Below are positions 6,306 through 13,645 of a stretch of DNA of 22,963 nucleotides, piece after piece; the first letter of the stretch is position 1, and the number at the start of each line of letters is the position of its first letter. Origin of the DNA: Candidatus Gottesmanbacteria bacterium (GTDB lineage Bacteria; Patescibacteriota; Microgenomatia; UBA10105; UBA927). Location of the stretch: positions 10,790 to 33,752 of the forward strand of contig JACPFZ010000012.1 in the NCBI GenBank assembly GCA_016182725.1, written 5' to 3'. Both the position numbers and the translations under genes were made by a program. The notes below the pieces were generated by a model. That model was not told the DNA's origin. It searched no databases and saw only the letters and a program-made list of their open reading frames with translations.

Positions 6306-6725
6306 ATGATGCCTCTCGTTATAGACACATCGGTTGTAGTAAAATGGTTAAATCAAGATAATGAAAAATATATCGATAAAGCAGATAAAATTTTAGAGGA
6401 TGCAAAAAATTATCGAGTTGAACTCTGGACTCCTGAGCTTGTGAAGTATGAAATTGGAAATGTGCTGCTTTACGGTAAAAAAATAACGACCCGAAATATT
6501 GAGTATTTATTTCATATCTTCTATTCATTGCCCATCAATTTTTTACCGGAAAACAAAGAGCTGGCACGCAATACTTTTATGCTTGCTCAAAATTTAGGAA
6601 TTACTTATTATGATGCTTCATTTTTAGCCGTTGCAAAACAATACAATGCGACCTTGGTAACGGAAGATCTGAAACATCAGGGGAAATCAAAACAAATAAA
6701 AGTAAAATTCCTGCAAGATTATTAA
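6306..6725 (+). CDS. PIN-domain ribonuclease toxin (VapC-like)
   Basis: 139 residues, one base after the antitoxin stop (a second in-frame ATG at 6309 is equally possible). PIN-domain acidic residues are visible: LVIDTSVVVKW near the N-terminus, E in ELVKYEIGN (about 42-50), D in YYDASFLAVA (about 99-108) and the TEDLK segment near 120. Such proteins are Mg-dependent endoribonucleases that cleave tRNA, rRNA or mRNA; the target here is unknown. The gene is AT-richer than its neighbours and lies beside a tRNA fragment, which fits lateral acquisition. Confidence 0.88.
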   Translation: MMPLVIDTSVVVKWLNQDNEKYIDKADKILEDAKNYRVELWTPELVKYEIGNVLLYGKKITTRNIEYLFHIFYSLPINFLPENKELARNTFMLAQNLGITYYDASFLAVAKQYNATLVTEDLKHQGKSKQIKVKFLQDY

Positions 6726-6742
6726 AGATCAGTTATCCTAAC

Positions 6743-7696
6743 ATGATGACGCTAGAACAAATCTACAAACTGGCAGTTGAGATGGGGATGAAAGCCGATC
6801 CGCGGGGAGAAGCTGGGGTGAAAAAGATGCTAGCCCGCAGGAAAGCCGAATACGACGAGCTTTCCACATCCAAGAAAGAAGAATACGATCTTGAGGATTT
6901 GAAAAATCCGTACAGCGATTCACGGATCCTTCTTGGCGAGCCTTTCTTAAAAGTAGACAAAGTTCTTGCCGGCATAGACATAACGTCGGCAGAAGTCGTT
7001 TTAGCCGATGTCCTTAACCAAAAGCACAAAAAGACCAGCGCTCCATTTGCCGCGCTTCATGAAGTCATGGATCTCCAGGCGGATCTTATGGCCAAATATG
7101 GCGTGCCGATTAACATTGCTGAAGGACTCATGCACGACCGGATAGCAGAAGTTCAGCGCACCATAAGTCCCAGAAATCACAATCAAGCAGTGGATGCAGC
7201 GCGTCTCCTGAATCTTGCCATTATGTGCACACATACCATAACCGATAATTTGATTTACGATTTCCTTGAGAAATTTTTTGCCAAAAAGCATCCCGAGACC
7301 GTGGGAGATGTGGTCAAAGTTCTTAAAGAAGTCCCTGAATACAAAGAGGCAACGAAAGGCAAAGCAGGCCCCATAATTTTTTGCGGATCAGAAAAAAATC
7401 GCGCGGGGCGTGTGGCGCCTATTGAAATTACCGGTGGAACGCAGTCCTCAAGCGCGGTCTATGAAAAACTGGCTATTGCGGGCGTGGGGACGATTGTCGG
7501 GATGCATGCCGGAGAAGATCATCGGAAAGAGTGCGCGAAATACCACATGAATATGGTGGTTGCCGGACACATGAGTTCGGATAGTTTGGGCATGAACCTT
7601 TTTCTGGATGAACTGGAAAAGCAGGGGATAGAAGTGGTTTCCTGTTCCGGGTTTATCCGGGTGAGGAGAGTAAAAGAAAAAAGAAAGCAAGGGTGA
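6743..7696 (+). CDS. NIF3-like (NGG1p-interacting factor 3) protein
   Basis: 317 residues (ATG at 6743, or the adjacent ATG at 6746). It resembles long bacterial NIF3-like proteins: NPYSDSRILLGEP, IDITSAEVVLADVLN, YGVPINIAEGLM, MCTHTITDNL, ITGGTQSSSAVYEKLAIAGVGTIVGMH and a C-terminal AGHMSSDSLGMNLFLDELE. NIF3 proteins are hexameric, dinuclear-metal proteins of poorly known function. Oddity: the family's HHPEG metal-binding segment, expected after VLNQK, is absent, the sequence running straight from KHKKTS to APFAALHEVMDLQ. The 3' end overlaps the convergent hydrolase gene by 44 bp. Confidence 0.75.
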   Translation: MMTLEQIYKLAVEMGMKADPRGEAGVKKMLARRKAEYDELSTSKKEEYDLEDLKNPYSDSRILLGEPFLKVDKVLAGIDITSAEVVLADVLNQKHKKTSAPFAALHEVMDLQADLMAKYGVPINIAEGLMHDRIAEVQRTISPRNHNQAVDAARLLNLAIMCTHTITDNLIYDFLEKFFAKKHPETVGDVVKVLKEVPEYKEATKGKAGPIIFCGSEKNRAGRVAPIEITGGTQSSSAVYEKLAIAGVGTIVGMHAGEDHRKECAKYHMNMVVAGHMSSDSLGMNLFLDELEKQGIEVVSCSGFIRVRRVKEKRKQG

Positions 7697-8135
7697 CGAG
7701 TTGCGTCATAAGACCGAGCGGAAACTCGGTTTTATGGTGAAACGCACTTTCTCCTTTGTAAATGCGAAAGCAAAGTTTTTCTAAAAATCCAGCCCTTGCG
7801 GCTGGTTTTTGTTTTTGAGCGTTTGCAAAAAAGATATACCATGGCGTTTCTAACCAATCTGGAAGAAGAGAAGCGATAATTGCAAGAGACAGATATCCCG
7901 TTGCCACCTTTCCTTGGAAGACCAAATATGCTAGGGTTATTCCTATGACGGTATCGAGGATAGCGACTATTCCCGTCACGTATTTCTGGCGTTTGCGCCA
8001 GTTGGTGCCTACGTCCCAGTGGGGGATTGAGTCCATGATAAAATGGGAAGTGAGGGAGAGGAGAATACCGGTAGCGGGGTCAGGGATAGTCTTGGCAATA
8101 GCCCCTCCTACCAGGGCATGAGCAATCGCAAGCAT
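7653..8135 (-). CDS. Integral membrane metal-dependent hydrolase-like protein (DUF457/YdjM type)
   Basis: 160 residues. The N-terminal MLAIAHALVGGAIAK, then SHFIMDSIPHWD and DWLETPW, with several hydrophobic helices, match small membrane-bound hydrolases of the YdjM/DUF457 group, where His and Asp residues bind metal. A GESAFHHKTE segment precedes the final membrane helix. It probably acts in the inner membrane; the substrate is unknown. The start lies 23 bp from the divergent MFS gene, with a shared A/T-rich promoter (TACAAT for this strand at 8151-8146). The 3' end overlaps the NIF3-like gene. Confidence 0.75.
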   Translation of the reverse strand: MLAIAHALVGGAIAKTIPDPATGILLSLTSHFIMDSIPHWDVGTNWRKRQKYVTGIVAILDTVIGITLAYLVFQGKVATGYLSLAIIASLLPDWLETPWYIFFANAQKQKPAARAGFLEKLCFRIYKGESAFHHKTEFPLGLMTQLVTLAFFFLLLSSPG

Positions 8136-8158
8136 AGGCTATCGTATTGTACACTATC

Positions 8159-9493
8159 ATGGGAAAAAACAACAACTCTCGTATGCTAACCATTCTTCCT
8201 CACTCGCCCGCTACCCGACAACATCATTTTGTGCAAGTTCTTTCCACGGAATTCCGTTTTTTATGGTTGGGGCAAATCGCTGCGCAGTTTGCCACGAATA
8301 TGATGCTGTTTGTTTTGGCCATTCGTGCCTACCAGATTACGGGCACCAACACCGCGGTGTCCGGGCTTTTTCTTACCTATGGCATCCCGTCGCTTGTTTT
8401 TGGCATGCTTGCCGGCGTGTTTGTGGACCATTTGGATAAGCGTGCGGTACTTTCCGCAACCAGCATTGTTCGATCGGTGTTAGTCTTGGGCCTTCTTTTT
8501 CTTTCTCATAACCTGTGGGCAGTCTACATCATTGCGTTTGCCAACGCGGTGATCACACAATTTTATGTGCCGGCCGAAGCACCGCTTATCCCCAGACTTG
8601 TGGGCAACCGGCTGCTCGTTTCTGCTAACAGCTTATTTTCATTCACCTTCTATAGTAGTCTCTCCATGGGATTTATTCTTGCTGGTCCCCTTCTCAGGCT
8701 TATGGGCGGACAAGGGACATTCCTGTTCATTAGTTTTTGTTATCTGGCGGCTGCAGCCGCCACGGCCCGGATTTCTGCGCAAGAAGAAAATGTGGAAGGT
8801 ATTGCGCGAGCGCTCAAGCACGATTTGCCGTATTTGGTGCGCCGAACCATGGTGCACTTGCGCGAGGGACTGCGAGTAGTCACCCACAATCGCAAGCTCG
8901 CGGAAGCAATTTTTTTACTCTCCGGCACGCAAGTCATCCTTGCCATCTTAGGGACGCTGGGTCCTGGATTTGCTGATCGGGTGCTTGAGATTGATGTTCG
9001 GGATGCGTCAGTGATCATTCTGGCACCCACGGTGTTGGGTATACTCGTCGGTGCGGTCTGGATTGGTTCGTATGGATTCCGATTTAAAGCTGCAAACCTC
9101 ATAAATACCGGAGTGGTAAGTGCTGGAGCGTTGCTTATCCTTATTTCCCTTCTTTTGCGGCTTGAGCGGCAAGGGCCCACGAGTTGGCTTTTTACTCATA
9201 CCATTGTCATTCCGCTTGGCCTTCTGTTGTTTTTTCTTTTGGGTGTTGCCAATAGTTTCCTCGATGTGCCCGCCAACAGTACGCTCCAAAAAGAAGCAAC
9301 AGGAGAGATGCGGGGTCGTATATACGGCATATTGGCGGCAGCAGTGGGCGGAATTGGTATTTTACCCGTCATTGCCGGAGGTGTCTTGGCAGACGCTCTT
9401 GGCATTGGAAAAGTGCTTTTGGGGACCGGTACCGCCATCCTGGCGTACGGCGCCTATCGGACCCTGTATCCGATACGGTATAATAGAGGGTAA
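8159..9493 (+). CDS. Major facilitator superfamily transporter (MFS_3/enterobactin-exporter-like)
   Basis: About 444 residues with about 12 hydrophobic segments. FRFLWLGQIAAQFATNMMLFVLAIRAYQ is a typical first helix of this group, followed by the loop-2/3 motif GVFVDHLDKR. The second half carries the helix with LDVPANSTLQKEATGEMRGRIYG, a hallmark of MFS_3 proteins. It is probably a proton-driven exporter of a small molecule in the cytoplasmic membrane. The ATG at 8159 is preferred to a TTG at 8147; TATTGT at 8145-8150 lies eight bases upstream and would give a near-leaderless mRNA, though no good -35 is seen. Confidence 0.88.
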   Translation: MGKNNNSRMLTILPHSPATRQHHFVQVLSTEFRFLWLGQIAAQFATNMMLFVLAIRAYQITGTNTAVSGLFLTYGIPSLVFGMLAGVFVDHLDKRAVLSATSIVRSVLVLGLLFLSHNLWAVYIIAFANAVITQFYVPAEAPLIPRLVGNRLLVSANSLFSFTFYSSLSMGFILAGPLLRLMGGQGTFLFISFCYLAAAAATARISAQEENVEGIARALKHDLPYLVRRTMVHLREGLRVVTHNRKLAEAIFLLSGTQVILAILGTLGPGFADRVLEIDVRDASVIILAPTVLGILVGAVWIGSYGFRFKAANLINTGVVSAGALLILISLLLRLERQGPTSWLFTHTIVIPLGLLLFFLLGVANSFLDVPANSTLQKEATGEMRGRIYGILAAAVGGIGILPVIAGGVLADALGIGKVLLGTGTAILAYGAYRTLYPIRYNRG

Positions 9494-9500
9494 AGCATGC

Positions 9501-9741
9501 CCAGGTAGTGAAACTTCAGAAAAGTATATTCTTTTCTGATTGTTAGACTGAAGAGAACTGAAGCGGAGGTTACTTAGATAAAATAAATACAGTAGGTTTC
9601 ACTGGAAAAGAATATACTTTTTGAGTTATGAAGCAAAACGCAGTACAAACTAGTTAATATATAAAGGAGGGGATCTTCACAATCGCAGAGTAATAAAGAT
9701 TATTCTATTCTCTGCGTTTTGCCTGAAGTTCTACTACCTGG
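9501..9741. ncRNA. Nested inverted-repeat element, candidate structured RNA or MITE-like element
   Basis: Outer arms 9501-9519 (CCAGGTAGTGAAACTTCAG) and 9723-9741 match as an inverted repeat with two central mismatches. Inside are a perfect 17-bp stem (9520-9536 with 9605-9621) and an 11-bp stem (9633-9643, GCAAAACGCAG, with 9712-9722). Together these give a three-way junction. An alternative stem, CGCAGAG (9684-9690) with CTCTGCG (9710-9716), competes with the 11-bp stem. TGC flanks both outer ends. No coding frame is credible. The 3' arm ends on the first base of the lgt GTG start codon. I cannot match it to a known RNA family. Confidence 0.6.
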
Positions 9742-10559
9742 TGCAACCGATATTATTTTCCATTGCAGGGATTCCGGTATTTAGTCTCGGCTTCTTTTTA
9801 GTGGTGGCGTGGCTTGTTTTTTCATTTATTTTTTGGAAACTCCTGTACCGCGTCGGTGTGGAAGAGAAGCGGATTTTTGACCTGACGTTTTACGCCACCC
9901 TTGCCGCACTCATTGTGAGTCGGGTGACGTTTGTTTTTGTTCACCCTTCTCTTTTTTCCGGAAGTTGGCTTAAGGTAGCAGCTATTTGGGTTCAGCCAGG
10001 ATTTTCCCTCTATGGCGGCCTTGTGGGAGGAATCGCAACCGTCGTCTATTTAAGCCGGAAGTATAAAGTGCGATTGGCTTTTGTCTTGGATGCCTGGGCA
10101 CTCGCATTTCCGGTCGCCCTGATGTTCGGCAAAATCGGATCTCTTCTTGACGCAACGGAAGTAGGCAGGGAAGTACAGGTGCCTTGGGCGATATCCTATG
10201 GGGGGCACGTCGGCACGAGGCATCCGGTGCAGTTCTACGAGATCGGAGTGCTTCTTTTTCTCCTTATTATTTCCATCATCCTGGGAAGGCGGGCCGTAAG
10301 AGAGAAATGGCCCTATGGTCTGGTGGGTGTGTGGTTTTTTCTTCTTTTTAGCATCTTCATGTTCATTATTGAATTTATGAAAGAGAGTGTGGTATACGCT
10401 ATGCGTCTCAACCTCAACCAGTGGATTCTCGTTGCCATGTTTGCAGAGTCTATCGGTGCGTTCTATGTCCGAGGAGGTGGAAGAGAAACACTGCGGCCGA
10501 CTCTTCGACGTTTAGGAGGGGCTTTGTATGCAAAAATTAAAAGAACACATAATCCGTGA
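9741..10559 (+). CDS. lgt: Prolipoprotein diacylglyceryl transferase
   Basis: 272 residues starting at GTG 9741 (MQPILFSIAGIPVFSLGFF aligns with the usual Lgt start). Membrane enzyme that transfers a diacylglyceryl group from phosphatidylglycerol to the lipobox cysteine of prolipoproteins. Seven or so hydrophobic helices, GFSLYGGLVGG near 90, HPVQFYE near 157 and a C-terminal FIIEFMKES...LNQW block fit the family. Oddity: the Lgt signature normally reads R-I-G-N-F, but here it is KIGSLLDATEVGR, and the late arginine in F.RE is also a lysine (FMKES). No Shine-Dalgarno sequence is seen; the structured element runs up to the start codon. Confidence 0.85.
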   Translation: MQPILFSIAGIPVFSLGFFLVVAWLVFSFIFWKLLYRVGVEEKRIFDLTFYATLAALIVSRVTFVFVHPSLFSGSWLKVAAIWVQPGFSLYGGLVGGIATVVYLSRKYKVRLAFVLDAWALAFPVALMFGKIGSLLDATEVGREVQVPWAISYGGHVGTRHPVQFYEIGVLLFLLIISIILGRRAVREKWPYGLVGVWFFLLFSIFMFIIEFMKESVVYAMRLNLNQWILVAMFAESIGAFYVRGGGRETLRPTLRRLGGALYAKIKRTHNP

Positions 10560-10887
10560 ACTTCGTACTCGCTTGGAAAGAGATAGAATACGGGTGAGCA
10601 AACGCATCAAAGAACTTGGTACGCAGGATCCGTTTAACGATCCGGATCGCGTCAATGATAATGCGGCTTCTGATACCGAGGCCAACGAAGAAGCAGGGCA
10701 CGACCGCGTGAGTGCCCTCGTTGATGCACTCCAAAAAGAACAAGCCGACACAATCGCCGCACTTACTCGCATGGACGAGGGGACGTATGGTGTGTGTCGC
10801 AATTGTGAAAGAGATATACCTGTGGAGCGTCTTCGCATTCTTCCTGCTACAACGCTTTGTTTGGACTGCGAACAAAAGCAACCATAA
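10528..10887 (+). CDS. DksA/TraR-type zinc-finger protein
   Basis: 119 residues. An N-terminal coiled-coil helical pair (about 1-85, rich in Glu/Arg) is followed by a C4 zinc finger, CRNCERDIPVERLRILP...CLDC. This is the DksA/TraR layout; such proteins bind the secondary channel of RNA polymerase, although many small relatives are uncharacterised. It has a strong Shine-Dalgarno sequence (AGGAGG, 8 nt before ATG) and overlaps lgt by 32 bp, so translation is probably coupled. The next gene starts 3 bp after the stop. Confidence 0.88.
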   Translation: MQKLKEHIIRELRTRLERDRIRVSKRIKELGTQDPFNDPDRVNDNAASDTEANEEAGHDRVSALVDALQKEQADTIAALTRMDEGTYGVCRNCERDIPVERLRILPATTLCLDCEQKQP

Positions 10888-10890
10888 TTC

Positions 10891-11610
10891 ATGGAACTTC
10901 CTATCCTTTTTGAAGACGATGATGTGATAGGTATTGATAAGCCTTCTGGGGTGGTTGTGAACCGTGCGCAGTCTGTGAAAGGAGAAACAGTGCAGGACTG
11001 GATTGAAAAAAGAGATTTACGATTTAAGAATTACGAATTAAGAATCGAGAATAAAGATTTTTATGATCGGGCGGGGATCGTACATCGGATTGATAAGGAA
11101 ACGTCGGGAATTCTTCTTATTGCAAAAAATCCTCAGGCCTTCCACGAACTCCAACGGCAATTTAAGGAGCGAATCGTTAAAAAAACCTATCTTGCGTTGG
11201 TTCATGGGAAATTGGTGCCGGAGGAAGGGGAAATCCGCGCACCAGTAGGGCGGCTTCCATGGAATCGACAGCGTTTCGGCATCATGCCAGGGGGGCGGGA
11301 AGCGGTTACTAAGTACAAAAGAATTAAGAATTACGATTTACGAATTAAGAATAAAAACGAAGAGTTTTCATTAGTGGAACTGTATCCGGAAAGCGGACGG
11401 ACCCATCAGATTAGGGTACACCTCAAGTATATTAATCATCCTATTGTTGCGGATTTTTTATACGCAGGGAGAAAAACTGCCCGGGATGATCGAACAATCT
11501 CGCCGCGCGTTATGCTCCATGCGTGGAAAATTTCGTTTGTCCATCCGGCAAGCGGAAAGCCAATTGCAATTGAAGCGCCGATACCGGATGATATGAAGAG
11601 CATCATATAG
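10891..11610 (+). CDS. RluA/RluD-family pseudouridine synthase
   Basis: 239 residues. It isomerises uridines in rRNA or tRNA. The catalytic block GIVHRIDKETSGILLIAKN (HRxDxxTSG with the catalytic Asp, about residues 64-82) is clear, with GIDKPSGVVVN before it and SGRTHQIRVHLKYINHPIVAD after it. No S4 domain is present. Two segments, RFKNYELRIENK (about 44-55) and KRIKNYDLRIKNK (about 142-154), resemble each other, fall in loops where relatives are shorter, and are encoded by an AT-rich repeat. The gene is in a run with the DksA-like gene (3-bp gap) and the antiporter (1-base overlap). Confidence 0.9.
   Translation: MELPILFEDDDVIGIDKPSGVVVNRAQSVKGETVQDWIEKRDLRFKNYELRIENKDFYDRAGIVHRIDKETSGILLIAKNPQAFHELQRQFKERIVKKTYLALVHGKLVPEEGEIRAPVGRLPWNRQRFGIMPGGREAVTKYKRIKNYDLRIKNKNEEFSLVELYPESGRTHQIRVHLKYINHPIVADFLYAGRKTARDDRTISPRVMLHAWKISFVHPASGKPIAIEAPIPDDMKSII
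11014..11053. repeat. AT-rich dispersed repeat inside the pseudouridine synthase gene, copy 1
   Basis: The words TTACGA, TTTAAGAATTACGAATTA and AAGAAT recur here and at 11321-11354. A related opposite-strand version lies at 19435-19468 in the non-coding region. It is translated as RFKNYELRIEN. Confidence 0.75.
11321..11354. repeat. AT-rich dispersed repeat inside the pseudouridine synthase gene, copy 2
   Basis: GAATTAAGAATTACGATTTA continues into CGAATTAAGAAT. Same orientation and reading frame as copy 1, translated as RIKNYDLRIKN. Confidence 0.75.
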
Positions 11611-13328
11611 TGGAGAATATTTTCCTCATCACCACGCTTTTTATTGTTTTTGCTGCGGCTATTGTCGGTGCCGTGGGAGCGCGCAAGCTCACGATCCCGA
11701 TGCTTCTGGGTTACATTGCAGCGGGTGTGGTTTTTGGCAATGTATTCCCCCGATGGATCGACCAACGATTATTGGCAACGATTGCGGATACCGGCGTGAT
11801 TCTCCTTCTTTTTGCCTTAGGAGTGGAGGTTTCATTCCAAAGACTGCGTAAGGTGATTACGGTGATTGGTTCTGCAGCAGCTGTTCAGATTCTTCTCTCC
11901 ACGGTCATTTTTTCCGTTCTTTTCCTGTTGTTTCGGTTTGCTCCGTTGCCATCGCTTTACTTGGGCTTGGCGGCAAGTCTTTCCTCCACGACTGTTGTGG
12001 TAAAACTTCTGTCTGAACGTGGGGAACTGGAGAGCCTGCCGGGAACGGTTTTGACCGGCTGGCTTGTCGTTCAGGATCTTGCCGTTATTCCGATTATGAC
12101 TTTGTTGCCCAGTCTGGTTGGCGGCGTTGATGCTCCTCAAATTTGGAGTGTGGGGCTAGCGGTAGGAGGAAGTTTAGTCAAGGCAGGATTCGTCATCATG
12201 CTCGTCATTTTTTTGGGAAAACATGGCATACCAAAACTTCTGAGTACCGTTGCAGGATTTGGCAGTCGGGAAGTATTTTTGGTGACTACCGTTGCCATAG
12301 TATTCCTCTCAGCGGTCCTTATGGTGGTAGTGGGAATGCCTGCGGCCCTCGGTGCGTTTATCGCCGGGCTTTTGGTATCGGAAACCAGTCAACATCACGC
12401 AGTATTTGCTGAAATCCGGCCGCTTCGGGACGTATTTGCCGTAGTTTTTTTTGTTGCCATCGGCATGACCATTCCTCTCCCGTTTGTTTTTCAATGGATT
12501 GGCGTTCTGGCGTTTTTGGCCATCGTGGTGTGTCTCGTGAAATGGGTGATCGTCATGGGACTTATGCGATTTTTGGGATATCACCGGAAGACGGCGTTCC
12601 TCGTGGCTCTCGGACTGACACAAATGAGCGAATTTGGGTTTATTATCGCCAGGGTCGGCGTGAATCTCAAAGCACTTTCCGCTGATCACGCGATATTTTT
12701 AATAAGCCTGACCTTTCTCACCATGTTTATCGGCAGCCCGCTTTTATCTCGCGGACATCGTCTGTATTATCTCTGGGAGAAAACATTTGGTAAGAGCCTT
12801 CCGAAGTTTTTCCCCCAAAAGGAACCGGACCTGCTACCCGCCGGGGCGCAGATGATTGAGCATCACGTGGTGATCTGCGGGTACGGCAGGGTGGGGAAGT
12901 ATGTGGGACGGGCGCTTTTCATGGCGGGGATCCCGTTTTTGGTGGTTGACTATAATCATACGACGGTTACGTCCCTTCGTGCCCAAGGGCTTACGGTCAT
13001 CTACGGCGACCCTGCTGACCCGTCCGTGCTTGCTGTCGCCGGCGTAAAGAAGGCAAAATCGCTTATTGTGGCAATTCCCGACAAGCATACGCAGGAAATG
13101 GTGGTTGCCAACGCACAAACCTTAAATAAACAGATCCGCATTATTTCCCGTATTCATCATGAGGAAGACCAGCCAAGACTTAAGTCGTTGGGCGTAACCC
13201 ATATCGTACAGCCGGAGTTTGAGGCGGCTATAGCAATCGTAGAGCGGTTACTGCCTGATTTTGGGGTTGGGTCGGAAGAACTTCCGGGTAAAATCGCCCG
13301 CCTGAAAATCGAACACGGGGTGGGGTAA
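11610..13328 (+). CDS. Monovalent cation:proton antiporter with TrkA-N domain (KefB-like)
   Basis: 572 residues starting at a GTG that shares one base with the previous stop (TAGTG). The first about 385 residues form some 12 membrane helices of the CPA2 fold, with GYIAAGVVFGNVFP, LSSTTVVVKLLSERGE and LVVQDLAVIP typical of KefB/KefC-type systems. A Rossmann TrkA-N domain follows from about 415 (VVICGYGRVGKYVGRAL, the NAD-binding glycine motif, then VVDYN). It probably exports K+ or Na+ in exchange for protons under nucleotide control. There is no clear TrkA-C domain. It ends the lgt-dksA-rlu run. Confidence 0.93.
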   Translation: MENIFLITTLFIVFAAAIVGAVGARKLTIPMLLGYIAAGVVFGNVFPRWIDQRLLATIADTGVILLLFALGVEVSFQRLRKVITVIGSAAAVQILLSTVIFSVLFLLFRFAPLPSLYLGLAASLSSTTVVVKLLSERGELESLPGTVLTGWLVVQDLAVIPIMTLLPSLVGGVDAPQIWSVGLAVGGSLVKAGFVIMLVIFLGKHGIPKLLSTVAGFGSREVFLVTTVAIVFLSAVLMVVVGMPAALGAFIAGLLVSETSQHHAVFAEIRPLRDVFAVVFFVAIGMTIPLPFVFQWIGVLAFLAIVVCLVKWVIVMGLMRFLGYHRKTAFLVALGLTQMSEFGFIIARVGVNLKALSADHAIFLISLTFLTMFIGSPLLSRGHRLYYLWEKTFGKSLPKFFPQKEPDLLPAGAQMIEHHVVICGYGRVGKYVGRALFMAGIPFLVVDYNHTTVTSLRAQGLTVIYGDPADPSVLAVAGVKKAKSLIVAIPDKHTQEMVVANAQTLNKQIRIISRIHHEEDQPRLKSLGVTHIVQPEFEAAIAIVERLLPDFGVGSEELPGKIARLKIEHGVG

Positions 13329-13329
13329 G

Positions 13330-13346
13330 AGAACGTATTACGTTCT
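13330..13346. other. Hairpin just after the antiporter stop
   Basis: AGAACG (13330-13335) and CGTTCT (13341-13346) flank TATTA. It starts one base after the stop codon. It is not followed by a T-run, so it may be a weak terminator or part of the operator of the next promoter. Confidence 0.4.
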
Positions 13347-13359
13347 GGAAATGTAATAC

Positions 13360-13388
13360 TTGACGAAAATGTAATACATATGTATGAT
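13360..13388 (+). promoter_or_regulatory. Promoter/operator of the second toxin-antitoxin pair
   Basis: TTGACG (13360-13365) and TATGAT (13383-13388) are 17 bp apart, and the ATG follows eight bases later. ATACATATGTAT (13374-13385) is a perfect palindrome overlapping the -10, and ATGTAATAC is repeated directly at 13351-13359 and 13369-13377. These are good operator candidates for the AbrB-like antitoxin. Confidence 0.75.
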
Positions 13389-13396
13389 ACATTTAT

Positions 13397-13645
13397 ATGT
13401 TGATTCCTACGTCTATTACTTCGAAGTGGCAGATGACGATCCCAAAGCAGGCACGGAAAGCCTTGGGTATTAAACGGTCTGGGAGGGTTTTGCTTGCTGT
13501 AGAACCGAAACGGAAAACATTTACCATCCACCAGCCGAAGTCAATTTTTGATCTGGCTGGTACGTTTCATCCAAAACGAAACAAGGGAGTAAGTGTACTT
13601 AAAGCCCGCGAGTATTTTGAACGGCATTATGGGCGTACCAAATAG
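13397..13645 (+). CDS. AbrB/MazE-family antitoxin (second pair)
   Basis: 82 residues. The AbrB core MLIPTSITSKWQMTIPKQARKALGIKRSGRVLLAVE (about 1-36) is followed by FTIHQPKSIFDLAGTF, a loop common in PIN-linked antitoxins, and a basic C-terminal tail. It is unlike the antitoxin at 6047 beyond the shared fold, so the two pairs are not recent duplicates. The start is supported by the promoter ending eight bases upstream; no Shine-Dalgarno sequence is present. Confidence 0.85.
   Translation: MLIPTSITSKWQMTIPKQARKALGIKRSGRVLLAVEPKRKTFTIHQPKSIFDLAGTFHPKRNKGVSVLKAREYFERHYGRTK

Noticed and set aside
9501..9741. 6S RNA
   Set aside because: 6S is a single long hairpin with a central bubble; this element folds as a three-way junction with two long internal stems.
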